A DNA stretch of 64,000 bases from Sphingomonadales bacterium (GCA_016872195.1 VHAT01000002.1:1-64000); one strand, 5' to 3'; shown: positions 28,157 through 38,794, counted from the first letter of the stretch. Program-made: numbers and translations. Notes: generated by a model from the sequence alone, not told the origin.

Positions 28157-29296
28157 ATGAACTATCGTAAAATTCTGATCACCCCCCTTTTAGTAGGGCT
28201 GACCTTTTGCTCTTTAGGTCAACAACTGACCGGTATATGGAAGGGTTACTTTATTACCAAGGATCGAAGTCACTATAAGATCGAAATTCAAGTTAAAGAA
28301 AATAATGGGGAGCTAACCGGTGTTACCTACTCTTATCTCAATACAGAATACTATGGTAAAGCAACCCTGACCGGACATACCGATAACAAGCATCTTTCTA
28401 TTTCGATACAAGAGATCAAGACCGTCGAGGTCAGGTCGGCGGAGGGTTCCACAAGCTGCTTGATGAACTATTCACTCTCGTATAATCGATCCGGAAAAGA
28501 AGAATTCCTGGAAGGGCGTTTTACCAGTCAATACGAAACGAGCGGTGAGAATTTCAAAAAGGGAGGCGATTGCGGAGGGGGAACTGTCTTTTTGCGCAGA
28601 GTATCGGTATCCGACTTTTATAATGAGCCTTTCTTGAGTAGCACCCCAGCTTCAAAAAAAGTTTTCTTTAACGAAGTGCCTCCCCCCAAAAATAAACTAA
28701 CCAATACGGCAACGGCAAGTTCTAGTAAGCCTGTCTCAAAGCCCAATACGAATACCGCACTTAAAAAGCCTGCTGGCAGTAACCCCTCCAATCCTAAACC
28801 GATTCAGACGGCCGCCTCCAGCTCCTCGACGGAGCCCGGAACAACGATTGGATCACCTGTGGTGGAGGTCCCCTCGGCCGACCTAACATCGGCCCCGGTT
28901 CTTACCCAACCGGCTGCACCCAAAATTGCACCCACCCCGGTCAACAATAACCGTCAGAACGAATTGGTCAAAGAAATAATTGTCACGACCAATCAAGTGA
29001 ACATCTCTATTTATGACAATGGCGAGATCGATGGAGACACCCTATCTGTTTTTCTAAATGGCAAAGTGGTGCTTTCTCAAAAAAGATTGAGCACAACGCC
29101 GCTGCAACTGGGCATTAAATTGGATGAAAGTCGAGACGTACAGGAATTGACATTTGTAGCCGACAACCTGGGGCGGATTCCCCCCAATACAGCCCTGATG
29201 ATCATAGATACGGGGAAGCAACAACAGCGCTTGCAAGTGCTTTCGACAGATAGAAAAAATGCGGTCTTTCGATTTTTATTTCGACCTACCCCATAA
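28157..29296 (+). CDS. Secreted two-domain protein: lipocalin-like N-terminus, Ser/Thr/Pro-rich linker, C-terminal DNGxIDGDT domain
   Basis: Signal peptide MNYRKILITPLLVGLTFCSLGQ; C-terminus VKEIIVTTNQVNISIYDNGEIDGDTLSVFLNGK...RIPPNTALMI; ATG 28157 in frame with ORF 27767..29296, promoter box 28138-28145. Confidence 0.75.
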   Translation: MNYRKILITPLLVGLTFCSLGQQLTGIWKGYFITKDRSHYKIEIQVKENNGELTGVTYSYLNTEYYGKATLTGHTDNKHLSISIQEIKTVEVRSAEGSTSCLMNYSLSYNRSGKEEFLEGRFTSQYETSGENFKKGGDCGGGTVFLRRVSVSDFYNEPFLSSTPASKKVFFNEVPPPKNKLTNTATASSSKPVSKPNTNTALKKPAGSNPSNPKPIQTAASSSSTEPGTTIGSPVVEVPSADLTSAPVLTQPAAPKIAPTPVNNNRQNELVKEIIVTTNQVNISIYDNGEIDGDTLSVFLNGKVVLSQKRLSTTPLQLGIKLDESRDVQELTFVADNLGRIPPNTALMIIDTGKQQQRLQVLSTDRKNAVFRFLFRPTP

Positions 29297-29320
29297 TTTT
29301 CCTTTTGTTATCTTCGGGAC

Positions 29321-30178
29321 ATGTCTCGGATTTTTCTATTTTTTATAGGTTGGAGTGTATTGCTGACTACCCTATCGGCCCAGGACTTGTCTGGTCAATG
29401 GAAGGGCAGATTAGTGATGGCTCCCAGCGGCTGCTTTCCGGTATATAACTTAGAGTTTGACCTGCAAATAAGCGATTCTCTGGTAAGAGGCACGGCCTGG
29501 CATTTTTCGGATTCTCAGAATTATGTAAAACAAAATATGGAAGGCATCTATCGGTCCGATAGCCAGACCCTTTTTTTACGAGAGACCTCCATTGTAAGCC
29601 AGCAGTTGCGATCGGATTGCATCCCCTGTTCTAAAAGCTATAAACTGTCCTACCACAAAGCTTCTGGCGCTTCCAAAACCGATGAACAGATCCGCGGCAG
29701 CTGGTTTACTCCGGGTGGTTTGGCCCAAGACGGCAAAACCTCTTGCGAACCGGGAACAGTTGTGCTCAACCGTTTTTCGGTAAAGCCCACGGAACGAAGT
29801 TTTCGAACAGCATCACTGCGCAACAAGACCAATGCACTCGTTAAGGAGATAGTCGTGGACAGCGGGCTGGTTCACATAGAATTTTTTGATAACGGCCAGA
29901 TCGATGGCGATACCATTACGGTCTACGTAAACGATAAGCCCATTGTGTATCGACAAATGCTAAAGACACAACCTGTAACTCTTTCGGTGCTTGTCGACCG
30001 TCAAAAAAGCGTGCAGGATGTAGTTATGGTAGGAGAGAACCTGGGCAGCATACCGCCCAACACCGCACTGATGATCGTTACGGCGGGTAAAGAGAGATAT
30101 CGACTCTATATGACCGCCGACGAAAAGCAAAACGCCCTGGTTCGCTTTATCTATAAAGAAAGATCGGAGTTTCCTTAA
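29321..30178 (+). CDS. Secreted two-domain protein, paralogue of preceding gene
   Basis: Signal peptide; LSGQWKGRLVM N-terminus; C-terminus VKEIVVDSGLVHIEFFDNGQIDGDTITVYVNDK...SIPPNTALMIVTAGKERYRL. Confidence 0.78.
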   Translation: MSRIFLFFIGWSVLLTTLSAQDLSGQWKGRLVMAPSGCFPVYNLEFDLQISDSLVRGTAWHFSDSQNYVKQNMEGIYRSDSQTLFLRETSIVSQQLRSDCIPCSKSYKLSYHKASGASKTDEQIRGSWFTPGGLAQDGKTSCEPGTVVLNRFSVKPTERSFRTASLRNKTNALVKEIVVDSGLVHIEFFDNGQIDGDTITVYVNDKPIVYRQMLKTQPVTLSVLVDRQKSVQDVVMVGENLGSIPPNTALMIVTAGKERYRLYMTADEKQNALVRFIYKERSEFP

Positions 30179-32538
30179 AAACTAAAATTCCAGGTGACAG
30201 AGGGTAAGATCGGAAAGAGAGAAACCTGCTTGGTCGACACTTTTAGGTCTCCCCCTGTGATGGAACCCTCCTGATCGAAATAAATAAAATAAGGATTAAA
30301 TCTACTATAGAGATTATAGATACTAAAGACCCATTGACTCTTTACCTTGCGTGAAGTGGACGGAACGGGGGTATAGGTCATAGAGAGATCCAGACGATGA
30401 TAGGACCGCATTCGATATTGGTTGATGCGGCTGTATTCTTGATTTAGTACCCCATTCATCACATAGAAACGTTCGGGAAGCGAAATAGCATTCCCCGTAC
30501 CGTACACGAAAACAGCACCCATCTTCCATTTTTTGGTCAACGCATAATTGCCAACAACAGACAGATCGTGTCTGCGGTCGAAACGAGCAGGATATCGTTG
30601 CCCCTCATTGAGATCCGGAAATTTTCTCCAGGTCCAAGAAAGAGTATATCCTACCCACCCTGTAAACGATCCCCTCACTTTGTTGATGAACCATTCCGCT
30701 CCATAACTCCATCCTTTGCCAAAAACAAATTCCGTTTCGGGATCACTGATCGACGGCGTATAGCCCTCGCGGTACTCGATCTGGTTTTGCATGTCTTTAA
30801 AATAGATCTCTACGGAACTTTCTATAGCGTTATCTGCAAAATTCTTAAAAACCCCGGCAGCATACAGCCAGCTGAGTTGCGGCTTTACACGATAGGTGCT
30901 GGGCACCCAAAGATCGGTGGGCAATGTAGTGCCCGCATTGGAAACAAGATGAATATATTGTATGTTGCGGCTCACCGAAGCCTTTATGGAAAGATCGGGC
31001 TGTATGGTGTAACGGAATGATGCACGAGGCTCTAACCCACCATAACTGACCACCGGTTGAAGAGCTGTGTACACCATGCTATCGAGTTTGTTTCCAAAAA
31101 CATCTCGTTGGTAACGAGTAAAAGGACCGGTTTGTGTAAACCGACTATAGCGAACACCATAATTGAATTGCCAGCGACTGTCCAATTCCCAATCATCCTG
31201 AATGTAAAGAGCTGACTCCAGCGCATATTTAGCCACTTCGTTATTGGGCGCAAATACGACTGAATCTTGTCTACCAGAGGCCACATTGGGAAGAAAACGA
31301 TGCTGTGTGGTCATCACACCAAATTTCAATTTGTGCCCCGGTAAGGGATAGTAATCAAAATCGGACTTGAGCGACCAGTCCCGGATCCCCGAGTTGAGCC
31401 CTACGGAAAAATTATCCTGCCTGGCCGAAAACTGAAATTTATAATTATTAAAGACCGCGGTCGTGTTGGCAAAAAGACGGGGGCCAAAAACGTGATTCCA
31501 CCGCACCGTTGCCGTGGCATTACCCCAGGGTATGCTGGTGCTGAACGATCGTCGATTATTATTAAAATCAAAAACATCCCTTCCAAAATAGCCGCTGATG
31601 AACAGACGATCTTTTTTAGAGAAGCGATGATTGAACTTAGCGTTTAGGTCATAGAAATAATACCCGGAGCCATAAAAACTGCTATTCTTGCTGATAAAAG
31701 GGGTTATCAAAGCATCGATGTAGGTCCTTCTTCCTGATACAATAAAAGATGATCTGCCTTTTTCGATAGGTCCTTGCGCGGAAAAACGAGAGGCGATCAG
31801 CCCGATTCCTCCATCAAACTGAAATTCCTTTGCATTTCCCTCTTTCATGGAAACATCCAGTACCGAAGAAAGCCTACCTCCATATTGCGCAGGCATTCCG
31901 CCCTTGATCAAGGTCAGATTGCGTATGGCATCGCCGTTGAAGATCGAAAAAAATCCAAATAAATGACCTGTGTTGTATACCACGGCATCATCAAGTAAAA
32001 TAAGGTTCTGATCAGGGCCACCCCCTCGCACATAGAAACCAGCGTTGCCTTCTCCGGCATTACGAACACCGGGCAGTAATTGAATGGTCTTTAAAATGTC
32101 TACCTCTCCCATTAGGACCGGTAAGGATTTGATCTGGTTTACCGACAGGTCAATCTTTCCAAGTTGAGCAGCGGTAATATTTCCATCTCTTTTTTTGCTA
32201 AAGACGACCACCTCTTGTATGGCGGCAGAGCGCGGCACCATATCGATGTTTTGCGTCTCGTTATTCTTTATGGAAATACTGATCGATTGAACCTGATACG
32301 ATACATGCGAAAAGGTAAGCAGGTACGAACCCGGCTCCAGGGTCAATGAATAAAATCCGAATTGATTGCTCAAAATACCCTTGGCCTGACCATTGATCTT
32401 GACGGATGCGCCCGATATCACTTCACCGGTCAATGAATCTTTGATATAGCCATTGAGGGTAAAACGGTTTTGGGCCATCATAAGGGTACTCCAACAAAGA
32501 AGGGCCGTGATCAAGACGATTTTTCGAAACATGACCAT
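30175..32538 (-). CDS. TonB-dependent outer-membrane receptor with carboxypeptidase-like regulatory domain
   Basis: 787 aa; GYIKDSLTGEVISGASVKING, plug domain (GEVDILKTIQLLPGVRNAGEGNAGFYVRGGGPDQNLILLDDAVVYN), beta-barrel. Confidence 0.92.
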   Translation of the reverse strand: MVMFRKIVLITALLCWSTLMMAQNRFTLNGYIKDSLTGEVISGASVKINGQAKGILSNQFGFYSLTLEPGSYLLTFSHVSYQVQSISISIKNNETQNIDMVPRSAAIQEVVVFSKKRDGNITAAQLGKIDLSVNQIKSLPVLMGEVDILKTIQLLPGVRNAGEGNAGFYVRGGGPDQNLILLDDAVVYNTGHLFGFFSIFNGDAIRNLTLIKGGMPAQYGGRLSSVLDVSMKEGNAKEFQFDGGIGLIASRFSAQGPIEKGRSSFIVSGRRTYIDALITPFISKNSSFYGSGYYFYDLNAKFNHRFSKKDRLFISGYFGRDVFDFNNNRRSFSTSIPWGNATATVRWNHVFGPRLFANTTAVFNNYKFQFSARQDNFSVGLNSGIRDWSLKSDFDYYPLPGHKLKFGVMTTQHRFLPNVASGRQDSVVFAPNNEVAKYALESALYIQDDWELDSRWQFNYGVRYSRFTQTGPFTRYQRDVFGNKLDSMVYTALQPVVSYGGLEPRASFRYTIQPDLSIKASVSRNIQYIHLVSNAGTTLPTDLWVPSTYRVKPQLSWLYAAGVFKNFADNAIESSVEIYFKDMQNQIEYREGYTPSISDPETEFVFGKGWSYGAEWFINKVRGSFTGWVGYTLSWTWRKFPDLNEGQRYPARFDRRHDLSVVGNYALTKKWKMGAVFVYGTGNAISLPERFYVMNGVLNQEYSRINQYRMRSYHRLDLSMTYTPVPSTSRKVKSQWVFSIYNLYSRFNPYFIYFDQEGSITGGDLKVSTKQVSLFPILPSVTWNFSF

Positions 32539-32586
32539 TAAACAAAAAATACTGAAAATGGTTGAAAAACGCCGCAGTAGTCTGCG

Positions 32587-32594
32587 TACCTTTG
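32587..32594 (+). promoter_or_regulatory. TAnnTTTG -7 box (TACCTTTG) for ABC-F gene
   Basis: Exact motif; 13 nt before ATG 32608. Confidence 0.6.
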
Positions 32595-32607
32595 CGCCCG
32601 TTAAACG

Positions 32608-34575
32608 ATGTTGGCAGGATTACAAAATATCAACTTTGAGTTTGGGGCTAGGACCATATTACAGGATGCCACTTGGCATATACAACCCTGTGAACGTATT
32701 GGCCTGATCGGTTATAACGGAACGGGTAAATCTACCCTGCTTAAATTATTGGTTGGAGAGTACCAGCCTAGTAAGGGAACGGTAGAAAGAAGTCGCGGCA
32801 CGACCATTGGCTATCTGCATCAAGACCTGCTCAGCTTCGATACCCATGAAACGATCTTATCCGTTGCCTTAGGTGCTTTTGCTCGTGTATTGGAGTTAGA
32901 GAAACTGATCGAAACCCTCGGCGTAGAACTGGAAAAGACAGGAGACGAAAAGATCCTACATCAATATAGCGACTGCCTGCAAGAGATGGACACTCTTGAT
33001 GGCTACAGTATTCATCATCGTACCGAAGAAGTGCTCCAGGGGCTGGGTTTTAGTAACGAAGATCTGCAACGTCCCTACAAAGAATTCAGTGGAGGTTGGA
33101 GGATGCGGGTCTTGTTGGCCAAGATGATCTTACAGCAACCAGACCTGCTCTTACTCGATGAACCGACCAACCACCTGGATCTACCCTCCATTGAATGGCT
33201 CGAAAAATACCTGCTACACTATAAGGGTTCAGTCGTCATGGTTAGCCACGATAAGTACTTTTTGAACCGCATGGTCAACAAGATCGTTGAGCTCTATCAA
33301 CAAGAGTTACATATCTATAGCGGTAATTATGACTTTTACGAGAAAGAAAAGGCTGTCAGGATGGAGTTGCAACAAAAAGCCTTTGAAAATCAGCAAGACT
33401 ATATTCGTCAACAAGAACGGATCGTAGAGCGGTTTCGCGCCAAGGCCAGCAAGGCTGCCATGGCACAGAGTATTATCAAGAAACTAGATAAGCTAGAACG
33501 GATCGATGCTGCCGAATTGATCCGACCCAATATCAAGATCAATTTCAGGGTCGATAAAACGCCCGGAAAAGTGTTGGTAGAACTTAAAGGGATCAATAAA
33601 TCGTTTGGAAAGAACTGTATTCTCAAAAACGGAGTGGCCGAGATCGAACGAGGCGATAAGATTGCCCTGATCGGAGCCAATGGAAAAGGAAAATCGACCC
33701 TTCTACGCATTATCGCAGGAGAAGAACCCTTTGAGGCAGGAGAACGAAAATGGGGGCATAATGTATCTGAAAGTTTTTATGCGCAGCACCAACTTGAATC
33801 TCTTCGTCTATCTCATACCATTTTGGAAGAGATGAAAGAATGTGGCAGTCAACTGAACGACCTTGAGTTGCGTGGCTTATTGGGCTGCTTTTTATTTAGC
33901 GGAGACGATTCCGACAAAAAGATCAGTGTGCTGAGCGGTGGAGAAAAGGCCAGGGTCGCCTTAGCCAAAGTGATCGTCAGTAAAGCGAATTTTTTATTGC
34001 TGGATGAACCAACCAACCACCTCGATCTGCATAGTTGTGAGCTCCTGATCGAAGCCCTCAATAATTACCAGGGGACGATGATGTTGGTTAGCCACGACCG
34101 ACATTTTATCGCAAAAACCACCAATAAGATCTGGGAGATCGTAGATCAAGAAATCAAGGAATTCAAGGGAGGATATGAAGAATGGGTAGCCTGGAAAGAG
34201 CGAATGGCAAAACAAAAAATAGTCAGCACCAACAGCCAGACACCAAGCACCCCTGCTGTAGAGAAAGTAGCAGATTCCACTGTGCGACCCAAAACCCCTC
34301 CCGCAACCCAAGCAGGAGCAGTGGATAAAGAAAAGAAAAAAGAACTTCAGAAAGCGCAAAAACGATTTGAGCAAGTAGAAAGATCGCTGGCCGAATGGCA
34401 AGAGAAAAAACAACAATTGGAATTGAAATTGAGCGATCCTGGCATCTATTCCAGTAAAGATGTATTTCTGGAGACAGAAGCTGCTTTTACCCAAGCAAAT
34501 CAACAGATCGATCAGCTAAACAAAGAGTACGAGCAGCTCTTTGAAAAGATCATGAATGCAACGGATACCCCCTAA
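32608..34575 (+). CDS. ABC-F family ATP-binding cassette protein
   Basis: Two Walker A (GYNGTGKSTLLKLL, GANGKGKSTLLRII), two signature/Walker B blocks with LLLDEPTNHLDL, C-terminal coiled coil. Confidence 0.95.
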   Translation: MLAGLQNINFEFGARTILQDATWHIQPCERIGLIGYNGTGKSTLLKLLVGEYQPSKGTVERSRGTTIGYLHQDLLSFDTHETILSVALGAFARVLELEKLIETLGVELEKTGDEKILHQYSDCLQEMDTLDGYSIHHRTEEVLQGLGFSNEDLQRPYKEFSGGWRMRVLLAKMILQQPDLLLLDEPTNHLDLPSIEWLEKYLLHYKGSVVMVSHDKYFLNRMVNKIVELYQQELHIYSGNYDFYEKEKAVRMELQQKAFENQQDYIRQQERIVERFRAKASKAAMAQSIIKKLDKLERIDAAELIRPNIKINFRVDKTPGKVLVELKGINKSFGKNCILKNGVAEIERGDKIALIGANGKGKSTLLRIIAGEEPFEAGERKWGHNVSESFYAQHQLESLRLSHTILEEMKECGSQLNDLELRGLLGCFLFSGDDSDKKISVLSGGEKARVALAKVIVSKANFLLLDEPTNHLDLHSCELLIEALNNYQGTMMLVSHDRHFIAKTTNKIWEIVDQEIKEFKGGYEEWVAWKERMAKQKIVSTNSQTPSTPAVEKVADSTVRPKTPPATQAGAVDKEKKKELQKAQKRFEQVERSLAEWQEKKQQLELKLSDPGIYSSKDVFLETEAAFTQANQQIDQLNKEYEQLFEKIMNATDTP

Positions 34576-36221
34576 TTGATCTTCGAATTCACTACCGCCA
34601 AAATTGCTTTCTCTTTTTCTTGGGCCTCTTGTTCCATTACCATCACTTTCTTCAACAGGGCCGTAACATAAGCCTGATCTTCATAACCCGCGGCATTGAT
34701 CTTAACATTTAGGCCAGCCCCCCATACCGCACTACGGGCGCAAAGAGCCCCTACCCCTGCATCACTTACAGAATTTGGGTTGCCCTCCTTAGCCATCGCC
34801 ATGATCAAGTCCATACTCTGCAAAGCAGATTCCATTACCCGAAATGGAACTTCTATCGCAACACGAGTAGACTGTTGAATAGCCGCCTTTCTTATCTGCT
34901 TTTCTTCTTCTGTCGCTTTGGGCAAGGCCATCGCCTCCATGATCCCATTAAAGGAAGCTGTGTCGGCATCTACCAAGGCAAGCAGCTCATCTTTACATTC
35001 TTGCCCCTTATCGGCCCAATCACTGAATTCTTTCCAGCGATCGTCCCAGCCCTTTTTGTGGGATGATAAATTGGCGACCATCGTACCCAAGGCTGCGCCT
35101 AATACCCCTAAATAGGCGGCCACAGACCCCCCTCCGGGGGCCGGAGATTCGCTAGCGGTTTGATTTGAAAAATCAAGCAAACTATTGTATATTAATTTAT
35201 TATCATCTTTATCTCTTAATAAATATTCAATTATTCTTTTCTCTGGATCAAAGGGGGCTAATTCATCTAAACCAAGGGATCGCACTGCAATTTTGATAAG
35301 TTCCTTTTCGGAAACACCGGTGGAGCGGCTCTGTTTTTGCAAAAAATAACGGCCAGCATCGGTCAAGGCCTTTAACGGCACCAATCCTACTAGCTCGCTT
35401 CCGGTCACCCGCATGCCCCTTTCAGTGGCCTTTTTACATGCTTCGTCAAAAGCAACATGAATCGGAGTGGTTCTAATATCGGTCAAATTGATGGAGATCT
35501 GGGCAATTCCGTACTCCTCAATGTACCAGCCAATGGCTTTTACGGCTTTGAGCGAACCGGGAATATTGATCGTCTTACCATTTTCGACCCTGTTGCGCCC
35601 GGCTTCTCTAATGTCAAAGGCGACCGCATTGGCTCTGCGGGTAGAGGTCGTATTTAAGTTGATATTATACGCCACTAAAAAGTCACGGGCTCCAATAACA
35701 GTGGCTCCCCTTTTGCTGTCAAATTCGGCTGGGCCGAAATCGGGTTTCCAAACGGGATCGTTGATCTTCTTAAAGAATCCTTCGTATTCCCCCGCTCTGA
35801 TAACAGATAAATTGGATCGTGTTTTGTCGGGCTGTGTCGCCTCGTAACAGTACACAGGTAAATGAAGTTCACGACCCACCCGTTCGGCCAGTTGTCGGGC
35901 ATATTGCGCCGTTTCTTCCAGCGTAATTCCTGCAATAGGGATCAGAGGACAAACATCGGTGGCTCCCATTCTGGGATGCGCGCCGCGATGAGAACGCATA
36001 TCAATAAGTTCTCCCGCTTTTTTTATGGCGAGAAAAGCAGCCTCCGTAACGGCCTCTGGCTCGCCCACAAAGGTTACCACCGTTCGATTGGTGGCCTTAC
36101 CCGGATCGACGTTGAGCAAGCGTATCCCTTCTACCGATTCAATCACATCAGTGATCTGCTTGATGATCGAGAGGTTAATCCCTTCACTGAAGTTGGGAAC
36201 ACATTCAATAAGTTTTTTCAT
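34572..36221 (-). CDS. ftcD: Glutamate formimidoyltransferase fused to formimidoyltetrahydrofolate cyclodeaminase
   Basis: 549 aa; ECVPNFSEG, MRSHRGAHPRMGATDVCPLIPI, C-terminal cyclodeaminase domain (ESPAPGGGSVAAYLGVLGAALGTMV). Confidence 0.93.
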   Translation of the reverse strand: MKKLIECVPNFSEGINLSIIKQITDVIESVEGIRLLNVDPGKATNRTVVTFVGEPEAVTEAAFLAIKKAGELIDMRSHRGAHPRMGATDVCPLIPIAGITLEETAQYARQLAERVGRELHLPVYCYEATQPDKTRSNLSVIRAGEYEGFFKKINDPVWKPDFGPAEFDSKRGATVIGARDFLVAYNINLNTTSTRRANAVAFDIREAGRNRVENGKTINIPGSLKAVKAIGWYIEEYGIAQISINLTDIRTTPIHVAFDEACKKATERGMRVTGSELVGLVPLKALTDAGRYFLQKQSRSTGVSEKELIKIAVRSLGLDELAPFDPEKRIIEYLLRDKDDNKLIYNSLLDFSNQTASESPAPGGGSVAAYLGVLGAALGTMVANLSSHKKGWDDRWKEFSDWADKGQECKDELLALVDADTASFNGIMEAMALPKATEEEKQIRKAAIQQSTRVAIEVPFRVMESALQSMDLIMAMAKEGNPNSVSDAGVGALCARSAVWGAGLNVKINAAGYEDQAYVTALLKKVMVMEQEAQEKEKAILAVVNSKIN

Positions 36222-36243
36222 GTCAAGGTTTGATGGGTCTACA

Positions 36244-37491
36244 TTAGAATAAGGGTTCGCCTGCTACCAATACTTGCTCTATACAAGACTGTCCAAATGC
36301 ATAGGGAAGATACGCCAGCGATGGAATAGATTTTGTTATAATGAGGTCCGCTCTTTTGCCTGCACGAATACTTCCGCATTGATGTTGCGTTTGCAAGGCA
36401 CATGCCCCGTTTAAAGTGGCCGCATTAATAGCCTCCTCTGGTAACATACGCATTCTGATACAGGCTTGTGAGAGTACCCAATTCATATTACCACTGGGAG
36501 CAGAACCCGGATTGTAATCAGAGGCCAGCGCAATGGCCGCTCCTGCTTCGATCAATTGACGGGCAGGCGGATCGGACATGCGTAAGAAAAAAGCCGCGTT
36601 GGGTAGCAAGGTCCCAATGGTATTGGACGAAGCCAATAGTTGTATCGACTCCTCGTCCATTGTCTCTAAATGATCCACACTGATCGCCTTTAGCTTTACA
36701 GCGGTTTGCACCCCCTTTGAAAGATGCAATTGATTGCCATGGATCTTGGCTGGCAATCCATGGCGCAAACCCGCTTGACAGATCTGTTCGGTCTCTTCTG
36801 GAGAAAAAAATCCTTCTTCACAAAACACATCAATAAAGTCTGCGAGTTTTTCAGCCGCAATCACGGGTAACATCTCATCAATAATCAACCGGATATAGCC
36901 AGCATGGTCATCCTTGTATAGCAAGGGGAAGGTATGGGCTCCCAAAAAAGTAGCTTTGATCACTAGCGAAGAACGCTCCTTTAATCTCTTGATGACCCGT
37001 AGCATCTTCAGCTCCGCTTCTACACTTAACCCATAACCACTTTTTATTTCGACAGTACCCGTACCCATTTTACTGATCTCCAAAAGTCGTTGCCAGGCCG
37101 AATTGAAAAGTTGATCCTCACTGGTTGCTGCCAATTTCTTGGCGGAATTCAATATACCACCACCATTGGCAGCGATTTCTTGATAGGAGCGGCCCTTGAT
37201 CTTTTCTACAAATTCATCTTCTCGGGTGGCAGCAAAGACCAAATGCGTATGACTATCACACCAAGCTGGAAGCACATATCCTCCTTTGGCATCGATCAGA
37301 TGGGTCCCATTAATGGGCATCTGCTCCAGGCTACTCATAGGACCAAAGGAAACAATTTGATCACCTTCTATCAATAAAAAACTATCTTCTAAAAAAGGAA
37401 GTTGCGAGAGTTGTTTTCCTCGCAAAACGGTATCATGGTCATGAATACCGACAAGTCGACCAATATGGGTAATAAGTGTAGCGCTGGCCAT
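36244..37491 (-). CDS. hutI: Imidazolonepropionase
   Basis: WCDSHTHLVFAATREDEF, GTGTVEIKSGYGLSVEAELKML, ASDYNPGSAPSGNMNWVLSQAC. Confidence 0.94.
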   Translation of the reverse strand: MASATLITHIGRLVGIHDHDTVLRGKQLSQLPFLEDSFLLIEGDQIVSFGPMSSLEQMPINGTHLIDAKGGYVLPAWCDSHTHLVFAATREDEFVEKIKGRSYQEIAANGGGILNSAKKLAATSEDQLFNSAWQRLLEISKMGTGTVEIKSGYGLSVEAELKMLRVIKRLKERSSLVIKATFLGAHTFPLLYKDDHAGYIRLIIDEMLPVIAAEKLADFIDVFCEEGFFSPEETEQICQAGLRHGLPAKIHGNQLHLSKGVQTAVKLKAISVDHLETMDEESIQLLASSNTIGTLLPNAAFFLRMSDPPARQLIEAGAAIALASDYNPGSAPSGNMNWVLSQACIRMRMLPEEAINAATLNGACALQTQHQCGSIRAGKRADLIITKSIPSLAYLPYAFGQSCIEQVLVAGEPLF

Positions 37492-38672
37492 TATACTAAG
37501 GATTCTATCACCATAGCACTAGCTCCTCCTCCTCCGTTACAAATACCAGCCGCACCATAACGAGCACCGCGGGTACGCAGCACCTGTAAGAGCGTTACTA
37601 TAATGCGGGCGCCACTGCATCCCAATGGATGTCCTAAAGAAACGGCTCCACCGTGCACATTAACGCAGGTCGGATCTAGCTGTAGTCTTCTGGTATTTTC
37701 AATACCAACTACAGAAAAAGCTTCATTCAATTCCCAAAATGATATATCCGAAGGTTGCAAGCCGGCTTTAGCAATCGCTTTGGGTAAGGCGAGCGACGGC
37801 GTGGTGGTAAACCATTCAGGGGCTTGTTCGGCATCAGCGTATCCCTTGATGGCAGCCAATGGCTTAAGCCCCAGTTCGCGGGCCTTTTCGGCAGACATCA
37901 ATACCAAGGCTGCCGCACCATCATTCATGGTAGACGCATTGGCCGCCGTTACGGTTCCGTCCTTTATAAAAGCTGAGGGCAGCGTTGGGATCTTATCGAA
38001 TTTGACCGAAAAGGGTTCTTCATCTTTGGAAACGATGATCGGATCGCCCTTACGCTGGGGTATGGTAACTGGAATCACTTCTTCTGCGAACAGCCCTTTT
38101 TCCCAAGCTAGCTGAGATCGCTTATAACTTTCAATTGCAAACGCGTCTTGCTCAGCACGGGTAATACCACAACTACTGGCACAATGCTCTGCCGCAAAAC
38201 CCATTGCCTTGCCATCATACACGTCGGTAAGCCCGTCTTTGGCCAATCCATCTATTAGCTGTGTATGTCCATACTTATGCCCCCAGCGAATCGTATCGGC
38301 ATAAAAAGGCGTATTACTCATACTCTCCATTCCCCCGGCTACTACAACGGATGCATCGCCCAACAGAATATGTTGAACGGCCATGGAAATAGCCTTCATC
38401 CCACTGGCACAAACTTTATTGACGGTCGTGCAATTGACCGAATCAGGAAGTCCGGCAAATTTAGCAGCCTGTCGGGCTGGCGCCTGGCCTAAATTCGCTT
38501 GCAAAACCGATCCCATAAAGACATCGGTTACGTTAGCTGGATCGAGCTTTATTTTATCTAGAGCTCCCTTTATAGCGATCGATCCCAATTGAGTAGCACT
38601 TAAACTTTTAAGCGTACCTCCGAAACTTCCCATGGGAGTTCGGACAGCCGCCACCACTACGACTTCGTTCAT
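37491..38672 (-). CDS. Acetyl-CoA C-acetyltransferase (thiolase)
   Basis: NCTTVNKVCASGMKAI, NVHGGAVSLGHPLGCSGARI, CNGGGGASAMVIE. Confidence 0.94.
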   Translation of the reverse strand: MNEVVVVAAVRTPMGSFGGTLKSLSATQLGSIAIKGALDKIKLDPANVTDVFMGSVLQANLGQAPARQAAKFAGLPDSVNCTTVNKVCASGMKAISMAVQHILLGDASVVVAGGMESMSNTPFYADTIRWGHKYGHTQLIDGLAKDGLTDVYDGKAMGFAAEHCASSCGITRAEQDAFAIESYKRSQLAWEKGLFAEEVIPVTIPQRKGDPIIVSKDEEPFSVKFDKIPTLPSAFIKDGTVTAANASTMNDGAAALVLMSAEKARELGLKPLAAIKGYADAEQAPEWFTTTPSLALPKAIAKAGLQPSDISFWELNEAFSVVGIENTRRLQLDPTCVNVHGGAVSLGHPLGCSGARIIVTLLQVLRTRGARYGAAGICNGGGGASAMVIESLV

Positions 38673-38794
38673 ACAGCAATAATTTTACTGTAAAGTTAAT
38701 CATCAAGACCTAATATTAGACAAGGGTTGATCTTGGTCATTGCAGGCGAGTGGCCCGTACTAGATTTTTATCAGTAGAACCATTATTGATTGTT

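Noticed and set aside
33994-34503. 169-aa minus-strand ORF antisense to the ABC-F coiled coil
   Set aside because: Leu/Phe-rich translation is the complement of Lys/Glu-rich coiled-coil codons
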